From: Neobacillus dielmonensis
Lineage (GTDB): Bacteria; Bacillota; Bacilli; Bacillales; Cytobacillaceae
NCBI RefSeq assembly: GCF_000612665.1
Contig: NZ_HG942049.1
Coordinates: forward strand, 1 to 47,326
DNA: 47,326 bases
Direction of reading: 5' to 3'
Shown here: positions 27,829 through 35,012 of the stretch, piece by piece
Layout of the letters: each line of letters begins with the position of its first letter
Numbering within the stretch: the first letter of the stretch is position 1
Notes under the pieces: model-generated
What the model was told of the DNA's origin: nothing
Database searches by the model: none
The model's input: only the letters and a program-made list of their open reading frames with translations
Translations under genes and position numbers: made by a program

Positions 27829-28146
27829 TTAAAAATAACTTCTGTAATGAAATAACATGATTAAAAAAGTAATGATGGTATAAGCCAAAGAGGTAAAAAA
27901 TGCAATATTCGGGGAAAACTCAAACTTTTCTTGGTCAACTTTGATACCTGTTGTTCCCTGCACCTGCATATCTACATTTCTTGAGGTTATTCCCCCCTTT
28001 GATGTAAAAAACCAAATAACAACAGTAATTATGAGTCCAACAAGAAAAGAATAATCAACCAACTTTGTATGGGTAAAATGGCTCAAAGCAAAACTTAATC
28101 CGATTAAAACAACTAACGTTATTACAACCGTTATTAATCGTTTCAT
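27829..28146 (-). CDS. Small membrane protein, 105 residues
   Basis: Three predicted membrane segments (about residues 4-22, 31-48 and 82-100). Between the second and third lies a soluble loop with SKGGITSRNVDMQVQGTTGI. The ATG has AGGGATGG upstream. Similar small membrane proteins of unknown role are common in Bacillus. No functional call. Confidence 0.65.
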   Translation of the reverse strand: MKRLITVVITLVVLIGLSFALSHFTHTKLVDYSFLVGLIITVVIWFFTSKGGITSRNVDMQVQGTTGIKVDQEKFEFSPNIAFFTSLAYTIITFLIMLFHYRSYF

Positions 28147-28269
28147 TTATATCCATCCCTAATAACATCATATACTTCACTTACGAAATTCCTACCAAAA
28201 AGGTTTCAAGTTTCCATTTTCAACCTCTAGAGATGAATATGAACAGAGCTTTTTAAAGGTGAAATCTTA

Positions 28270-28389
28270 ATGCAGATACCTGATCGTTCCAGGATGAATT
28301 GGATGATTCCCATCGAAATTAAAAGTTACCTATATCAAGTAGGTGGGCACTCTTTATCGTTTAATGAGATGTATCAAATTTTATATTAG
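28270..28389 (+). CDS. Possible 39-residue ORF
   Basis: ATG with AAAGGTGA 7 nt upstream, encoding MQIPDRSRMNWMIPIEIKSY and 19 further residues. It overlaps the 3-prime end of the convergent acetyltransferase gene by 4 bp. Only the ribosome site supports it. Confidence 0.25.
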   Translation: MQIPDRSRMNWMIPIEIKSYLYQVGGHSLSFNEMYQILY

Positions 28390-28859
28390 AATTTTAAACT
28401 CATCTGTCTGCTGACATTTTCCAATCCAAAGCTTTCATAAAAAGCAATTGCCTTCGTATTAAATTCCCATACATTTAAATCTAATGAAGATGCCCCTTTT
28501 TGTTTAGACCAATCAACGCAAGATTGAAATAAAATGCTTCCTACTCCTTTTCTTTGAGTACTCCTCTTGACTCCAAAATCATTCATATAGGCAAAAATTC
28601 TTGGTGTCATCGACTCGAATGGCGGTGACTCAGATAGTTCCATTACAGCGAAACCAACTACCTCTTCGTTTAATTTGGCTACTAGAATATCAGTGTTTGG
28701 GCCTTCTATTAAGTCAATGAAAGAACTTTCCGGCATTACTTGCTCCACCTTACAAAAAATATGTGGTAATGCTTCGGAATGTTCATCCTGTCCTTCTTTT
28801 ACAATTGAATTAACGGCATTGAAATCTTTTCTATTGGCGGATTCTATTTTGACCTGCAT
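28386..28859 (-). CDS. GNAT-family N-acetyltransferase
   Basis: A 157-residue acetyltransferase. The acetyl-CoA-binding turn is RSTQRKGVGSILFQSC (R-K-G-V-G), preceded by the strand FAYMNDFGVK and followed by SLDLNVWEFNTKAIAFYESF and GLENVSRQM, the usual C-terminal GNAT pattern. AGGGG precedes the ATG. Substrate unknown. Confidence 0.87.
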   Translation of the reverse strand: MQVKIESANRKDFNAVNSIVKEGQDEHSEALPHIFCKVEQVMPESSFIDLIEGPNTDILVAKLNEEVVGFAVMELSESPPFESMTPRIFAYMNDFGVKRSTQRKGVGSILFQSCVDWSKQKGASSLDLNVWEFNTKAIAFYESFGLENVSRQMSLKF

Positions 28860-29120
28860 TTTAACCCCTCAATTCTCTATACTTCCTGAGTTATAGGTAC
28901 ATTCGAGATTGGCATTTTATTTTCCTCCTTAAGTTAATTGCCCTTTTTTGCACAAAAAGAAAAGCCGCCAAAATAACAGCTTCGGTATTAAGATCAAAGT
29001 TCAAGATTCAAGTCCTTCCTTGTGAACCATAAAAAGGTGACTCTCATCTTGGACTTTTAAACGGTTTTCCATATACTACTAAAACGTGCCACAATAGTTT
29101 TAATTCTTGTTACATCTTTA

Positions 29121-29450
29121 TCATTTCCAGGCATCCTCCGCTAAGTAAACAAATATAACGTTGTAGACTTCATCACCGTTTGGATATTTAAAATAAAGTT
29201 CCTTTCCTGAAAAGATATCTCTTTGCTTTTAGGAGCGTTTCTTCAAAGAGCTCACGTTCAGCCGTTTGCTCAAACTTTCACCAATTTCCATTGCTCCGCC
29301 AGGCAAACCTCATCCCTTAGTATCCAAACGGAGTTGAAATAAAATCTCTTTTCTATCATTTAAAACAAGAATAGTAGAACCAACCAAAATTAACGGTCTC
29401 GTTCTGATTAGTTCTCTTATTTCTTTCGTATATCCAGCCAATTTCCACAC
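29121..29450 (-). pseudogene. Degraded NUDIX hydrolase
   Basis: From a GTG at 29450 the frame reads YTKEIRELIRTRPLILVGST and ILVLNDRKEILFQLRLDTKG. It then hits TGA (29312-29310) where homologs have Trp, and goes on GLPGGAMEIGESL. A base is lost near 29270, after which QTAERELFEET completes the NUDIX box (G-x5-E-x7-R-E-x-x-E-E) in another frame. Further on, FSGKELYFKYPNGDEVYNVI recovers in another frame. Two or more lesions make this a genuine pseudogene. Confidence 0.85.
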
Positions 29451-29578
29451 TTCTGTTCTCTAATACTCAAAGAATAATTCTGTTTTTATATACGAAAATC
29501 CTTTATTTATAACTTTCCCCATATATCCTATTAAGTAATTCATACCTGCAAATTTCAATACCATTGTAAATTTTAATC

Positions 29579-29606
29579 TTGAAATCATCTTTAAAGTCTG
29601 TATAAT
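29579..29606 (+). promoter_or_regulatory. Promoter of the guanidine riboswitch-SMR operon
   Basis: TTGAAA (29579-29584), 16-bp spacer, perfect TATAAT (29601-29606), about 28 bp before the aptamer. Confidence 0.7.
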
Positions 29607-29633
29607 TTTATATAATTGTATATTAAATGTTTT

Positions 29634-29712
29634 CTAGGGTTCCGTAACGTTAAGTTAGTCTGGTCCGAGAGAAGACTCACGCTAGACGTGACACGGAAGG
29701 ATAAAAGCCTGG
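29634..29712 (+). ncRNA. Guanidine-I riboswitch (ykkC class)
   Basis: Conserved ykkC-I blocks occur in order: CTAGGGTTCCG, CTGGTCCGAGAG, a variable arm, ACACGGAAGGATAAAAGCC and GGGAGAG. The aptamer 3-prime end overlaps the terminator stem at 29704, the usual transcription-switching layout. Free guanidinium binding would prevent termination and turn on the exporters downstream. Confidence 0.96.
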
Positions 29713-29755
29713 GAGAGACTGTATAACAGTTTTCTCTCAGGCTTTATTGTTTTTG
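29704..29755 (+). terminator. Riboswitch-controlled terminator
   Basis: AAAGCCTG..GAGAGA pairs with TCTCTC-AGGCTTT (ending 29743), followed by a T-rich tail to 29754. Its 5-prime strand is shared with the aptamer. Confidence 0.9.
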
Positions 29756-29781
29756 TGAAGAAATTGGGAGGTTTGATTAAT

Positions 29782-30123
29782 ATGAACACAAATTGGATGA
29801 AAGTTTTTGTTGCTGCACTATTTGAAGTATTTTGGGTGATTGGATTGAAGCACGCTGATTCTTTTTTGACTTGGGGTGGTACGATTATTTCCATCATCAT
29901 TAGCTTTTATGTATTAATTATGGCGGGTCGAAGCCTTCCTGTAGGTACTGTATATGCCGTTTTTGTTGGCCTAGGTACAGCAGGCACTGTTATTTCTGAA
30001 ATACTGTTCTTTGGGGAACCATTCAAAATAATGAAAGTACTCTTCATTTTACTTTTATTAGCAGGTGTGATCGGATTGAAAATAGTGACTAAGGATCCCG
30101 CAGCGGAAGGAGCTGGTTCTTAA
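29782..30123 (+). CDS. ykkC: SMR-family guanidinium exporter subunit 1 (YkkC-like)
   Basis: A 113-residue four-helix small multidrug resistance protein. The N-terminal [20 protein letters not shown] contains the essential membrane Glu; [20 protein letters not shown] and EILFFGEPF follow. The ATG at 29782 has GGGAGG 9 nt upstream; a GTG 27 nt earlier is in frame but unsupported. Paired SMR subunits under guanidine-I riboswitches are known to expel guanidinium as heterodimers. The stop overlaps the next start by 1 bp (TAATG). Confidence 0.92.
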   Translation: MNTNWMKVFVAALFEVFWVIGLKHADSFLTWGGTIISIIISFYVLIMAGRSLPVGTVYAVFVGLGTAGTVISEILFFGEPFKIMKVLFILLLLAGVIGLKIVTKDPAAEGAGS

Positions 30124-30437
30124 TGGCATGGTTTTCTTTAGTTTTGGCAGGCTTATTTGAAATGTCTGGTGTAGCCCTGATAAATAAACTTCATAAGGAC
30201 AGGAATTGGAAATCTTTCGTTTTATTAGTAATTGGATTTGGAGCTAGTTTCTTATCTTTATCTTATGCAATGGAGAGCATCCCGATGGGGACAGCTTATG
30301 CAATATGGACGGGAATTGGAGCGTCTGGCGGAGCTATTTTAGGAATGATCCTGTATGGGGAATCCAAAGATTGGAAGCGGCTTGTTTTTATTGCTATGGT
30401 TTTATGTGCAGCAGTAGGGCTAAAACTTGTTTCTTAA
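30123..30437 (+). CDS. ykkD: SMR-family guanidinium exporter subunit 2 (YkkD-like)
   Basis: A 104-residue four-helix SMR protein: AWFSLVLAGLFEMSGVALIN with the conserved Glu13 in the first helix, MESIPMGTAYAIWTGIGASG in the second-third region and ILYGESKDW before the last helix. It starts inside the stop of subunit 1, so the two are translationally coupled, as expected for an obligate heterodimer. Confidence 0.92.
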   Translation: MAWFSLVLAGLFEMSGVALINKLHKDRNWKSFVLLVIGFGASFLSLSYAMESIPMGTAYAIWTGIGASGGAILGMILYGESKDWKRLVFIAMVLCAAVGLKLVS

Positions 30438-30472
30438 TAAATATATAGGGATAAACCTATTTTTCACCAGCA

Positions 30473-30506
30473 GCACAAGGCCTAGGAAAACTCAGTGGCC
30501 TTGTGC
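30473..30506 (+). other. Hairpin downstream of the SMR operon
   Basis: Perfect 10-bp stem GCACAAGGCC / GGCCTTGTGC with a 14-nt loop, 36 bp after the stop. No T-run follows, so it is a weak terminator or an RNA-stabilising end. Confidence 0.45.
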
Positions 30507-30690
30507 AAGGAATATCTGTCAGGAATGGTAACACAAGCATCATGCCGGCAATCCTTACTTTCTACTAAATCAGGATTATCTAGTGAAATACCGATAAATG
30601 ATTGCTGGGGAGGATATACCCAGTTGTAATAGCCCACTGAATTAGACGTTAATAAAAGCTACCTCTGTTTCATGTAATTCCTTTATTAAA
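30482..30690 (-). pseudogene. Remnant of a GyrI-like (AraC effector-binding) domain
   Basis: On the minus strand one frame gives NWVYPPQQSFIGISLDNPDL and then CRHDACVTIPDRY before a stop at 30484. This is the typical core of GyrI-like ligand-binding domains (G-I-x-x-D-x-P and C-R-x-D-A-C). Just upstream IKELHETEVAFINV, the usual domain start, is in another frame. No helix-turn-helix part remains. Confidence 0.65.
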
Positions 30691-30791
30691 ATGTTTATCT
30701 AATGTCACCCAATTTGGTAATTCATTGGTTATATCAAATTTTGCATTGTTGGTAAATAAAACTTTTTCTGCTTAATCGATGTGTTCTCAAG

Positions 30792-31406
30792 TCAAATGAT
30801 TGAAAATAGTTCTAGGAAGTTATTTATTGTATAATCCGCATATTGATTTTCTTCATTTCCTTCTGTGAAATAGCATGCACTAATCCCTGCGTTTTTTCCC
30901 GATAATAAATCCAAATCCCGATCGCCAATCATGATCGATTCTGAGTGAATCATATGATATTTGTTAATTAGGTAATGAATGGCATCCGGACTTGGTTTTC
31001 TTTCAAATCCTTGCTTCGATGTAATGAAATCAAAAAAATGTTTATATAAATCAAATTTTTTTAGCAATGTGATGGATGATTCACCCCGATGCGTAAGTAA
31101 ATAATTATATCTATTTGTTGAATGTATGTAGTTACAAATCTCCTTAATTCCTGCAAATGGTTTGGATAACTCTAATTCAGCTTCTTTTTTCCGTTTTTGA
31201 TAGACTGTTATAAAATCTTCGTCAATATGATACTTTTTTTCATAGTATCGCAACGCTGATGATGCAGATACCTTCATTTGCTTTACAATTTCCTCTAATG
31301 GCTCTTCTATTCCTTGTTCTTTAAGTCCTTCCTTAAATACCTTCGCCATCACGGGGTAGGTATCAAAAAGAGTTCCATCAAAATCCCAAATTATGTGCTT
31401 GTACAA
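30792..31406 (-). CDS. HAD-superfamily phosphatase (phosphoglycolate phosphatase-like)
   Basis: A 204-residue HAD hydrolase with motif I DFDGTLFDT (residues 8-16), motif II Thr in LLTHRGES, motif III Lys in FERKPSPDA and motif IV GDRDLD. A helical cap occupies about residues 18-80. The start is TTG with GGGGGAG 7 nt upstream. Relatives dephosphorylate phosphoglycolate or small sugar phosphates; substrate not predictable. Confidence 0.88.
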   Translation of the reverse strand: MYKHIIWDFDGTLFDTYPVMAKVFKEGLKEQGIEEPLEEIVKQMKVSASSALRYYEKKYHIDEDFITVYQKRKKEAELELSKPFAGIKEICNYIHSTNRYNYLLTHRGESSITLLKKFDLYKHFFDFITSKQGFERKPSPDAIHYLINKYHMIHSESIMIGDRDLDLLSGKNAGISACYFTEGNEENQYADYTINNFLELFSII

Positions 31407-31646
31407 TTAAACTCCCCCTCTTAACTTAATCGCTTCCCTAAAACAATCTTCCTTTTTCTACACCCTTGTTCAATCATTTGACAAACTGAGAGCCACATTA
31501 ATTTCCTATTACGTATTTAACATTTATTTTTTATTTCCTTTGATACCATAAAAAAATTGTTATGTTTCGAAAATTATATGGAAGGTAATTTTTAATCTAT
31601 TATACATTCTAATTTCCAACAAATCTGTTTAAATGGTGGGGTGAAT

Positions 31647-31745
31647 ATGAAAAAAGACGAACTTGATCTACCCAAAGAATGGATTGAATTAGTAAAAGAA
31701 GCAATGAAATCTGGTATAACTAAAGATATTTTAAGATTTTTTTAG
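31647..31745 (+). CDS. SinI-like anti-repressor micro-protein (possibly frameshifted)
   Basis: A 32-codon ORF whose LDLPKEWIELVKEAMKSGIT matches the SinI dimerisation helix (L-D-x-E-W-x-E-L-x-x-E-A). In B. subtilis SinI uses this helix to sequester SinR, the biofilm/motility repressor. GGTGGGGTGA precedes the ATG. The frame ends in a T7 run (31737-31743); one more T would extend it to DILRFFLEKEKEKREKHNY. The end is therefore uncertain. No sinR is in the window. Confidence 0.65.
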   Translation: MKKDELDLPKEWIELVKEAMKSGITKDILRFF

Positions 31746-31869
31746 AGAAAGAAAAAGAGAAAAGGGAAAAGCATAATTACTAGCCGAGTTAATAGCAAAC
31801 TAACTTATTGCTTAGTGCTTTAGCAATCGGTATATAGTTTTGGCATTATATTTTCAGAATAGAAAATGA

Positions 31870-31901
31870 GCCATTACATACAAGATTTATTGTAATGGCT
31901 T
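31870..31901 (+). terminator. Hairpin after the SinI-like gene
   Basis: Perfect 10-bp stem AGCCATTACA / TGTAATGGCT, then TATTAATTAA. Weak U-tail; plausible end of the SinI-like transcript. Confidence 0.45.
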
Positions 31902-31974
31902 ATTAATTAACTTGCTTATTCATTTTTGTGTATTATTAGGATAAGTTAAATTGCAAATAAACCTGCTCATTTCG

Positions 31975-31999
31975 AAAAAAATGCTGCCTCAATGGCAGC
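31975..31999 (-). terminator. Terminator of the Cof-type phosphatase gene
   Basis: GCTGCC-ATTGA-GGCAGC on the minus strand followed by seven Us, 20 bp after the stop at 32019. Confidence 0.85.
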
Positions 32000-32018
32000 C
32001 CGATGTATAATCTTTTTA

Positions 32019-32828
32019 TTACTGATTATTTTCCTGCAAGGACAATAATTGAATGATCGTTTTCATAACAGCATCTTCTTCATTGGAACGGGTAACAAAA
32101 TTTGCTCCATCTTTTAATTCTTGTACGGCATTTCGGACAGCAAAACTGTAGTCCGCACGAGTCATGAGCTCCAAATCATTATAACCATCCCCAAATGCCA
32201 TGGTTTCTGCAGGAGTTACCTTCAATATCCGCTGCAATTGTTCAACGGTCGTACCTTTATGAACATTGGCATTCGCTATATCAATCCAAGCTGCTTCAGA
32301 GGCAACAATGTAAGCTGACTCAAAAAAACGTGATAATTTATCCCTTGTTTCGAGACACCCAAGAGCTGAATCGTGAATGGTAATCTTCACGAAATCCTCT
32401 GTTATTTCATTAAAATCAGATACTTGTCTAACTTGAGCATAGGACCTTCTGACAATCGCTGCTTCCTCAGCGGATAAGGTGTCCTTAATAACCGCACCAC
32501 TTCTTGTGCACGCGATTATGGTATAACCCAGACTGATTTCCTCAAGCAACTCGATAATTTCCAGACCTAATTGATTGCTTAATAGAGATTCATAAACAAA
32601 CTCTCCGTTATGCTTGATTCGCGTGGCGCTATCGCCTAAAATCCATAAATCTTTTGCATCCTCACCAAATAACTCTTCTACACGTTCACACTGCTTTCCA
32701 GTAACAAGAGCAAGAATAACCCCTTTTTCATTCATGAGCTTTTTTACATCTTTGTATAATTCCCTGTTAAAGTCACCGCTATTATTCAAGAACGTTCCGT
32801 CCATATCAGTTAACACTAATTTAATCAT
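32019..32828 (-). CDS. Cof-type HAD sugar/cofactor phosphatase
   Basis: A 269-residue Cof-subfamily HAD protein with motif I LTDMDGTFLN at the N-terminus, ALVTGKQCERV (motif II), a large alpha/beta cap, then TPAETMAFGDGYNDLELM (motif IV GDGYND). Members hydrolyse sugar phosphates, pyridoxal phosphate or flavin intermediates. The ATG at 32828 has GGAGG 7 nt upstream and is preferred over an in-frame start 7 codons earlier. Confidence 0.9.
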   Translation of the reverse strand: MIKLVLTDMDGTFLNNSGDFNRELYKDVKKLMNEKGVILALVTGKQCERVEELFGEDAKDLWILGDSATRIKHNGEFVYESLLSNQLGLEIIELLEEISLGYTIIACTRSGAVIKDTLSAEEAAIVRRSYAQVRQVSDFNEITEDFVKITIHDSALGCLETRDKLSRFFESAYIVASEAAWIDIANANVHKGTTVEQLQRILKVTPAETMAFGDGYNDLELMTRADYSFAVRNAVQELKDGANFVTRSNEEDAVMKTIIQLLSLQENNQ

Positions 32829-33095
32829 ACAATTTCCTCCGATAAACATTCATTGTTTGTATCGCTTAAATCCTACAAAGATAGTAAATGTAAAAAAGCA
32901 ATTAGATTATAATTACACCTTTAGTTAGTTGTTACAAAAAAGTAACACTACGTTTCACGTAGATACCTTCTTGATCTAAGATTCCTTTCAATTAAGTACA
33001 TTGGTTAAATTACGAGAAAAACTAACAGCATGGCACTGTCACAGCAGGAAAAAGCATGGAAGAAAACTGTTCCCAGGTTTTTAGATTAATTGAGT
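32829..33095. other. Intergenic, nothing recognised
   Basis: AT-rich stretch between the Cof phosphatase start and the frameshifted membrane-protein gene. No ORF with a ribosome site or stable hairpin was found. Confidence 0.4.
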
Positions 33096-33430
33096 TCACT
33101 TAGATGAATGCAATAAATAACTTTTAGCCCACGACATTACACAAACAAATATAGACCAAAGGGATACGAAAAAACCTATTATTACAAAACTATATATGTA
33201 AATAAAAGCAAAATTCTTATTAAACTTTTTTACTTTTATTATCTGATGGGCAAATTTCGGGATAACCAAGTATAGGACAACAGTAATTATCGTAAAGGTG
33301 GTTAAGTAATATAGGGGATTTGTATTACTATTTATTGTTCACTCACATAATAAGCTAAAGACTGTCCGTATATGCCTAATGCAATTGTAATTGTCAATAA
33401 CATCAATATAAGTAAATGAACCACTTTCAC
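33096..33430 (-). pseudogene. Three-helix membrane protein gene, frameshifted
   Basis: From a GTG at 33430 with AAGGGG upstream the first frame reads MKVVHLLILMLLTITIALGI and stops after 32 codons (33332). The second frame continues without its own start through NSNTNPLYYLTTFTIITVVL and FAFIYIYSFVIIGFFVSLWS to 33096. One added base near 33340 would give one protein of 111 residues with three membrane segments. No family recognised. Confidence 0.55.
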
Positions 33431-33525
33431 TATCCAATCCCCTTTAACACTAATAATAACAGTGTAATTTCCACTAATCATAACAAATTACTCTCCATGT
33501 TAGGGAATACTTTTATTTTAAAATC

Positions 33526-33553
33526 AAAAAAAGGCTACCAAAATGGCAACCTT
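33526..33553 (-). terminator. Terminator of the 106-residue gene
   Basis: A 9-bp stem with two G-U pairs (AAGGTTGCC / GGTAGCCTT), 5-nt loop and a seven-U tail on the minus strand, 37 bp after the stop at 33590. Confidence 0.8.
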
Positions 33554-33589
33554 ATTTCAATAGAACGAATCGTTAGCTGAATAAAAAGT

Positions 33590-33910
33590 TTATGTTTCTC
33601 CATAAAATTCAGCAAAATATAAAAATCCAACTTTCCGAATAATATAATGGCTTAACTCACTTTCAGTAGCTTTTTCAAACGGAGGTTCTGTTAAAGTGTA
33701 AACTCTTGCATTAGGATTTGACCTAAGAAAGTGGTTTCTATCAGTGTCACTATGAAATTTAAATTCGTATATCGTTGAACTAAAAGCTTGTTTAGGATAA
33801 CCCATAAACAACAAATGAGTTCTTATAGCGATTTTTGGAGTCAAATGTAATATTAGAAAAAGTACTGCTACTATAAATGCTGTTGTTAAAATTCTTCCTA
33901 TTTTTCTCAT
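33590..33910 (-). CDS. Membrane-anchored hypothetical protein, 106 residues
   Basis: One N-terminal membrane segment (about residues 7-26), followed by an extracytoplasmic alpha/beta domain with YEFKFHSDTDRNHFLRSNPN and a late KVGFLYFAEFYGE strand. GGGGGAG precedes the ATG; a clear terminator follows. Family not recognised. Confidence 0.65.
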   Translation of the reverse strand: MRKIGRILTTAFIVAVLFLILHLTPKIAIRTHLLFMGYPKQAFSSTIYEFKFHSDTDRNHFLRSNPNARVYTLTEPPFEKATESELSHYIIRKVGFLYFAEFYGET

Positions 33911-34264
33911 AATCTCCCCCCCATCTATTACCCCTAAACAATCACCTTTGTTCGTTCAAAAAACAACCAGAAGGGTGCAGCTATAACATTACATTGCCAT
34001 TTTTACCATTTCCTTTGCCCAATCATGTTTTTCTTATATACCAAGTTTTTGACAATTGCTTTTATGAATTTTTCCATATTAGTTATAGCTCAGTTTTAAA
34101 AACTAGTTTTTTAATTACATTCGATATTTGAGTTAATTTTCCTTCCTAAGCTGAACTGCGCTTATCAATAAATGGTAGACTCCTTCGCCATACAATCGAA
34201 ATATTCACCAAATGTCCTTATATGAGAGGATGGTTTAAGATAAATCAATATTATGATTGATATG
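33911..34264. other. Intergenic, nothing recognised
   Basis: AT-rich region of 354 bp upstream of the structured RNA candidate. No ORF with a ribosome site, no repeats. A TATTAT near 34249 could be a -10 for the downstream RNA but lacks a good -35. Confidence 0.4.
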
Positions 34265-34322
34265 GAGCTAACATAGTACCGACTCCCTGGCCAAGGAGAG
34301 TATTACGGTGAGCTCTTTTTTT
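34265..34322 (+). ncRNA. Possible small structured RNA ending in a terminator
   Basis: Nested pairing is visible: outer GAGCT / AGCTC (34265-34269, 34311-34315), middle ACCG / CGGT, inner ACTC-CCT / AGG-GAGT with a GGCCA loop. A seven-T run follows directly (34316-34322). No plus-strand gene precedes it within 2.5 kb except the SinI-like ORF, so a terminator alone seems unexplained. It may be a short regulatory RNA. No Rfam class recognised. Confidence 0.4.
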
Positions 34323-34701
34323 GCGTTGTACTCCAATATTTATGCTTCTCCCTATATTTGGAGCCTTCCTTGTTTAAGGGTTATCCTGAGCAACCCCCAA
34401 TTATCCCTTCAACTAAAGTGGAAAAATCATTACACATTTGTCCGAAAGGAATTACTGTCTAGATATAGATAAGTTACAAATGGTATCTGAGAGTTATTTA
34501 TCTACTCAATCATACAGAGCTATTTTCCACAGTTTTACCCAGTTTCCCTGTATTCGGCTGGGCAGCTCCTATCGGCAGTACCGTGGCTTATTTGGATGAT
34601 CATTCTGGGATTTATACTCATTAGAAATACAAGATATTCACATATATCAACGCAATTTTAATCGATGATTGGTTAAATTAAGAAAATAGGAGGCGAAACT
34701 A
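34323..34701. other. Intergenic with a possible coding remnant
   Basis: From about 34487 to 34661 the plus strand is open without a start codon. It encodes YFPQFYPVSLYSAGQLLSAV and WLIWMIILGFILIRNTRY, which looks like the C-terminal end of a membrane protein. It may be a gene relic. Nothing else was seen. Confidence 0.3.
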
Positions 34702-34944
34702 ATGAGCAATCAAGAATTTTTGAAGAAAGCGGTAAGAAATATGGATAGAGACGTGGAGTATGAAAATCCGAATTTGAGTGTTAAACAGGAAGCTAATCAT
34801 TCTGATGAAATTCAAAAACTCGGGCTAGTCATTTCAGCGATGACGATAACGAAGGAAGGTTTAATTAACAAAATACCTCCTTTAAGAGATACGTTTTGTT
34901 TCGATAATAAAAAACCTGTTGAAATCAGCCAAAAAAGATTGTGA
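34702..34944 (+). CDS. Hypothetical protein, 80 residues
   Basis: Hydrophilic N-terminal half (MSNQEFLKKAVRNMDRDVEY), then GLVISAMTITKEGLINKIPP. AGGAGG precedes the ATG with good spacing and a strong terminator follows, so it is very likely expressed. No family recognised; the last part is rich in Lys and Arg. Confidence 0.65.
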   Translation: MSNQEFLKKAVRNMDRDVEYENPNLSVKQEANHSDEIQKLGLVISAMTITKEGLINKIPPLRDTFCFDNKKPVEISQKRL

Positions 34945-34970
34945 ACACATTTGTATTAAACCATAGTAGT

Positions 34971-35008
34971 AAGACCCTTGATTTTTAAAATCAAAGGGTC
35001 TTTTTTTT
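34971..35008. terminator. Terminator between the 80-residue gene and leuA
   Basis: AAGACCCTT..GAT pairs with ATC..AAGGGTCTT (one bulge), followed by eight Ts on the plus strand. It lies 4 bp beyond the minus-strand leuA stop, so it may serve both convergent genes. Confidence 0.85.
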
Positions 35009-35012
35009 GAAT

